A DNA stretch of 7,384 nucleotides from the NCBI GenBank assembly GCA_937860165.1, contig CALMBE010000304.1, positions 1 to 7,384 on the forward strand. The letters run 5' to 3'. This document shows positions 5,012 to 7,384 of this stretch, piece after piece. A model generated the notes under the pieces. It had not been told where the DNA came from, searched no databases, and saw only the letters and a program-made list of their open reading frames with translations. How positions within the stretch are numbered: position 1 is the stretch's first letter; each line of letters starts with the position of its first letter. This stretch comes from an uncultured Planctomycetaceae bacterium. Lineage in GTDB: Bacteria > Planctomycetota > Planctomycetia > Pirellulales > Lacipirellulaceae. Position numbers and translations under genes: made by a program.

Positions 5012-5026
5012 GATGCGGTTGCCCTG
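5008..5026. repeat. Right terminal inverted repeat of the ISAs1-family element
   Basis: TTAAGATGCGGTTGCCCTG is the inverted partner of 3753-3771 with one mismatch. It overlaps the last bases of the transposase gene, as is common in compact insertion sequences. Confidence 0.9.
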
Positions 5027-5138
5027 GTCAGCCCCCCTGCCGACTCTAGGCGTTGGGGTCTGCGGCTGCGATGATGGGAAGACCGCCGGGGTCGGGGACG
5101 ACCCGGCTCGCGATTTTCCTCAATCCTGAACCCTTCCC
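5027..5138. other. Remnant between the IS and the methyltransferase gene
   Basis: This 112-bp stretch should contain whatever followed the interrupted SlyX-like coding sequence and the leader of the methyltransferase gene. The frame of the methyltransferase is open here until TGA 5127-5129 but gives no recognisable SlyX tail. I see no promoter or terminator. Expression of the methyltransferase may now depend on read-through from the IS. Confidence 0.45.
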
Positions 5139-7384
5139 ATGCACCAACTTGTCGCCACTGCCGCCTTTGGACTCGAAGCTGTCGTCGTGCGGGAGCTTTC
5201 GGCGCTGGGCTATGAATCGCGGATCACGCGGCCCGGGCGGATTGAGTTTTCCGGCGATGACTCGGCAATTTGTCGCGCGAATTTATGGTTGCGAAGTGCG
5301 GATCGGGTGCTGATCCAGTTGGCCAGATTCCAGGCTGCGGATTTCGATGCACTTTTCGACACGGTGCGGGAGCTTCCCTGGGAAAACTGGATGGCCAGCG
5401 ACGCGGCAATCCCCGTGCGGGGGCGTTCGCACAAGTCGCAGCTGACTAGCGTGCCGGCGGTGCAGCGGAGTGTGAAGAAGGCCATCGTCGAACGATTGTT
5501 CAAACAATATCCAGGACAAGAGCTTCCCGAAACGGGCCCCGCGGTTCCTGTGGAAGTCGCGCTGCTGGAAAACGAAGCCACGCTCTCGGTCGATACCACC
5601 GGTATCGGTTTGCATAAACGGGGTTATCGGAAACTTTCAGGCCCCGCGCAGTTAAGAGAAACTCTGGCAGCAGCGTTAGTGCAATTGAGTTATTGGAAGC
5701 CCGATCGACCGTTGGTGGATCCCTTCTGCGGAACTGGCACGATCATCATCGAGGCCGCGCTGATCGGTCGGCGGTTGGCTCCTGGTCGCAATCGAGATTT
5801 TGCCGCCGAACATTGGCCTACGTTTCCAGCGAAAGCGTGGCAGTGTGCGCGCGAAGAAGTCGCAGATCTCGCACTTCCCCAACTCGAAGAACGCCCGATG
5901 GGGACCGACATCGATCCCGAGGCACTCAGCCTGGCCCGATACCACTCCGAGCAGGCGGGGGTCGAAAACGATGTGCATTTTCAGCAGCGGGCGTTTGCCG
6001 ATCTCACTTCTAAGCGTAAGTACGGCTGCACGATTATGAATCCCCCCTACGGAATTCGCCTCGGCGAGGAGCGCGAAACGTCCGAGTTGTATCGCACGAT
6101 GCCCGAGGTGCTCAGGCGACTGAAAAGCTGGTCGCATTACATCCTCTCGGCGCGCGACGACTTGGAACAACTCGTAGGGCAAGAAGCCAGTCGTCGCCGG
6201 AAACTCTACAACGGGCAGATTGCGTGTACCTATTACCAGTTTTACGGACCCAAACCCGAGATGGTGGCTAGGGTCTGTGACCCTGGAGTCGCTGAAAAAC
6301 CGGCCTCTCAGCGGCCAGCCACAGCAGGGCCGACCACAACAGAGCCAGCCACAGTTAATCAAAAGGCTGCTAAAGCTGTCGTTCACTCGGCAGATTTCAA
6401 ACCAGCCTTTGGAGGACTTCGCGAAGAATCGCGGCGGCAGGCCGAGGAATTTGCCAATCGCTTAAGGAAGCGGGCTCGGCACCTGCGCCGCTGGCCAACG
6501 AAGCAGGGCATCACCTGCTTCCGACTGTACGAAAGAGATATTCCCGAGGTGCCGCTGGTGGTGGATCGTTACGAGGACGCCCTGCACATTGCCGAGTTTG
6601 AAAGGCCCCATGACCGCACACTTGCGGAACACGCCGACTGGCTGGACTGGATGTGTCGCACGGCGGCCGAGGCTTTGGAGGTGTCGCGCGACTTGGTTTT
6701 TCTCAAGCACCGCGCCCGGCAACGAGGCGACCAGCAATATGAGAAGTTCAGCGAGAGTGGAATTGCTCGGGTTGTTCAGGAAGGGGGGCTCAAGTTCCAA
6801 GTCAACCTTTCCGACTACCTCGACACGGGCTTGTTTCTCGATCACCGCATCACACGGGGAATCATCCGCGATCAAGCCGCTGGGAAGCGATTTCTCAACT
6901 TGTTTTGCTACACGGGTTCCTTCACCGTGTATGCCGCCGCGGGGGGGGCGATTTCGACCACTTCGGTTGACCTGTCGGCCAACTACCTGGACTGGGCCGA
7001 GGAAAATCTGCGACTCAATGGCCTGAGTGGCAAAGAGTATCGATTCGTCCGCGCCGACGCCGAGGCCGTGCTGCAAGGCCGGGTCGAGGCGCTTTTTGTG
7101 CCCCACCACCTCGGCCAACGGCGTGGCGACAAGCTTGCCATTGATGCTGCCAACGAGCACACCGCTCTGGCCTGCAGCGAGCTGTTCCACGGCGGCAGCA
7201 CCGAGCCGCGTGGCCAGCAAACGGTCGGTCGCGCCGGGCGCACCGCCGCGCTGCACGTGGCCGAGCCGGCACACCCGCAGGTCGAAACCGAGGCGGGCCT
7301 TGTGCTGTTGGAAGTAGTCGGCCAGCGCGTTGGCGTTGTGCTGCGCGCCCTCGGCCACCACGGCGATGGCGTGGCTCTTGCCAC
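5139..7384 (+). CDS. rlmL: Bifunctional 23S rRNA methyltransferase RlmKL, C-terminus lost at a junction near 7071-7085
   Basis: In E. coli RlmKL methylates 23S rRNA at G2445 (m2G, RlmL half) and G2069 (m7G, RlmK half) using S-adenosylmethionine. Here a THUMP-type N-terminal region is followed by the RlmL domain: LHKRGYR, DPFCGTGTI (194-202, SAM binding) and NPPYG (301-305, catalytic). A Pro/Thr/Ala-rich linker (about 374-414) follows, then the RlmK domain: YLDTGLFLDHR (560-570), FLNLFCYTG (585-593) and a typical VDLSANYLDWAEENL. Family similarity stops near residues 645-650, before the expected DPPTF-type motif. The frame stays open to the window end, but from there it is antisense to a phosphofructokinase gene. 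The ATG is the first start after an in-frame TGA at 5127; no Shine-Dalgarno is visible. The RlmK half is probably non-functional as represented here. Confidence 0.88.
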   Translation, partial: MHQLVATAAFGLEAVVVRELSALGYESRITRPGRIEFSGDDSAICRANLWLRSADRVLIQLARFQAADFDALFDTVRELPWENWMASDAAIPVRGRSHKSQLTSVPAVQRSVKKAIVERLFKQYPGQELPETGPAVPVEVALLENEATLSVDTTGIGLHKRGYRKLSGPAQLRETLAAALVQLSYWKPDRPLVDPFCGTGTIIIEAALIGRRLAPGRNRDFAAEHWPTFPAKAWQCAREEVADLALPQLEERPMGTDIDPEALSLARYHSEQAGVENDVHFQQRAFADLTSKRKYGCTIMNPPYGIRLGEERETSELYRTMPEVLRRLKSWSHYILSARDDLEQLVGQEASRRRKLYNGQIACTYYQFYGPKPEMVARVCDPGVAEKPASQRPATAGPTTTEPATVNQKAAKAVVHSADFKPAFGGLREESRRQAEEFANRLRKRARHLRRWPTKQGITCFRLYERDIPEVPLVVDRYEDALHIAEFERPHDRTLAEHADWLDWMCRTAAEALEVSRDLVFLKHRARQRGDQQYEKFSESGIARVVQEGGLKFQVNLSDYLDTGLFLDHRITRGIIRDQAAGKRFLNLFCYTGSFTVYAAAGGAISTTSVDLSANYLDWAEENLRLNGLSGKEYRFVRADAEAVLQGRVEALFVPHHLGQRRGDKLAIDAANEHTALACSELFHGGSTEPRGQQTVGRAGRTAALHVAEPAHPQVETEAGLVLLEVVGQRVGVVLRALGHHGDGVALA
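7071..7384 (-). CDS. pfkA: 6-phosphofructokinase, C-terminal fragment (open at the window edge)
   Basis: Phosphofructokinase phosphorylates fructose 6-phosphate in glycolysis. About 104 residues are visible, entering from the right edge: GKSHAIAVVAEGA, then LRVCRLGHVQRGG, DRLLATRLGAAAVE, a GVLVGSINGKL segment and TPLAEVVGHKKRLDPAL. In LRVCRLGHVQRGG the Arg, His and Arg align with E. coli PfkA Arg243, His249 and Arg252, which contact substrate. Similarity ends close to the normal C-terminus, at about 7071-7080. There is no stop there: the frame continues to 6462 as the exact antisense of the methyltransferase gene. The real stop is therefore missing and the natural neighbour has been replaced. 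By eye this 300-bp stretch is more GC-rich than the rest, so it may come from another location or another organism. Confidence 0.8.

Larger units (their letters stand above)
3753..5026 (+). mobile_element. ISAs1-family insertion sequence, 1274 bp, probably inactive
   Basis: The ends are 19-bp inverted repeats that differ at one base: CAGGGCAAACGCATCTTAA (3753-3771) and the reverse complement of 5008-5026 (CAGGGCAACCGCATCTTAA). The single transposase gene belongs to the ISAs1 group, related to the E. coli Rhs-linked H-repeat proteins. Size and terminal-repeat length fit the family. The expected 8-10 bp target duplication is absent: the left flank ends TCTCAGGAGG and the right begins GTCAGCCCCC. 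This suggests a deletion, recombination with another copy, or decay after insertion. It sits inside the SlyX-like gene and upstream of the rRNA methyltransferase gene. Confidence 0.9.

Noticed and set aside
5676..6386. 236-codon minus-strand ORF with Cys/Gly repeats (CGRPCCGWP)
   Set aside because: The repeat-like peptide is the antisense of the Pro/Thr-rich linker of the methyltransferase. No independent evidence of coding.
6462..7070. Continuation of the phosphofructokinase frame as a long C-terminal extension
   Set aside because: It is the exact antisense of the RlmK domain in codon register. The open frame is a by-product of the junction and of GC-rich codon use.

Overview
The window looks like a piece of a moderately GC-rich environmental bacterial chromosome, most likely a planctomycete. 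That assignment is an inference from the style of the genes and of the intergenic repeats; nothing here proves it. Shine-Dalgarno sequences are weak or absent at several starts. Recognisable housekeeping genes alternate with gaps that are almost all filled by palindromic or repeated DNA.

Layout. A long hairpin (1-53) lies downstream of a minus-strand gene for a four-helix membrane protein of unknown function (94-669). The gap 670-1168 holds a hairpin that covers a ribosome binding site, a 31-codon ORF that may be a transposase remnant, and an inverted pair of hairpin units. A small His-rich lipoprotein follows on the plus strand (1169-1381), then a 135-bp inverted-repeat element (1465-1599). 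On the minus strand, a pterin-4a-carbinolamine dehydratase (2853-3221) and a YhdH/AcuI-type quinone oxidoreductase (1684-2694) once lay 6 bp apart. They are now separated by a 144-bp MITE-like insertion with perfect 16-bp ends and a perfect 8-bp target duplication. The gap 3222-3576 carries three further repeat types.

From 3577 everything reads on the plus strand. A SlyX-like coiled-coil ORF is cut by a complete ISAs1-family insertion sequence (3753-5026). Its transposase has a frameshift at a run of five Gs and an Asp-to-Glu change at the first catalytic position, so it is probably dead. Downstream is a large RlmKL-type bifunctional 23S rRNA methyltransferase starting at 5139. Its homology stops near 7071-7085, inside the second methyltransferase domain, where the sequence changes abruptly to the C-terminal part of a bacterial phosphofructokinase on the opposite strand. 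This is a real rearrangement or, more simply, an assembly chimera.

I see no new multi-gene defence, biosynthetic or secretion system. The unusual content is the mobile and palindromic DNA: a MITE splitting a two-gene operon, a nested palindrome unit that recurs 600 bp away, an inverted hairpin pair with compensatory base changes, and two hairpins that would mask ribosome binding sites.
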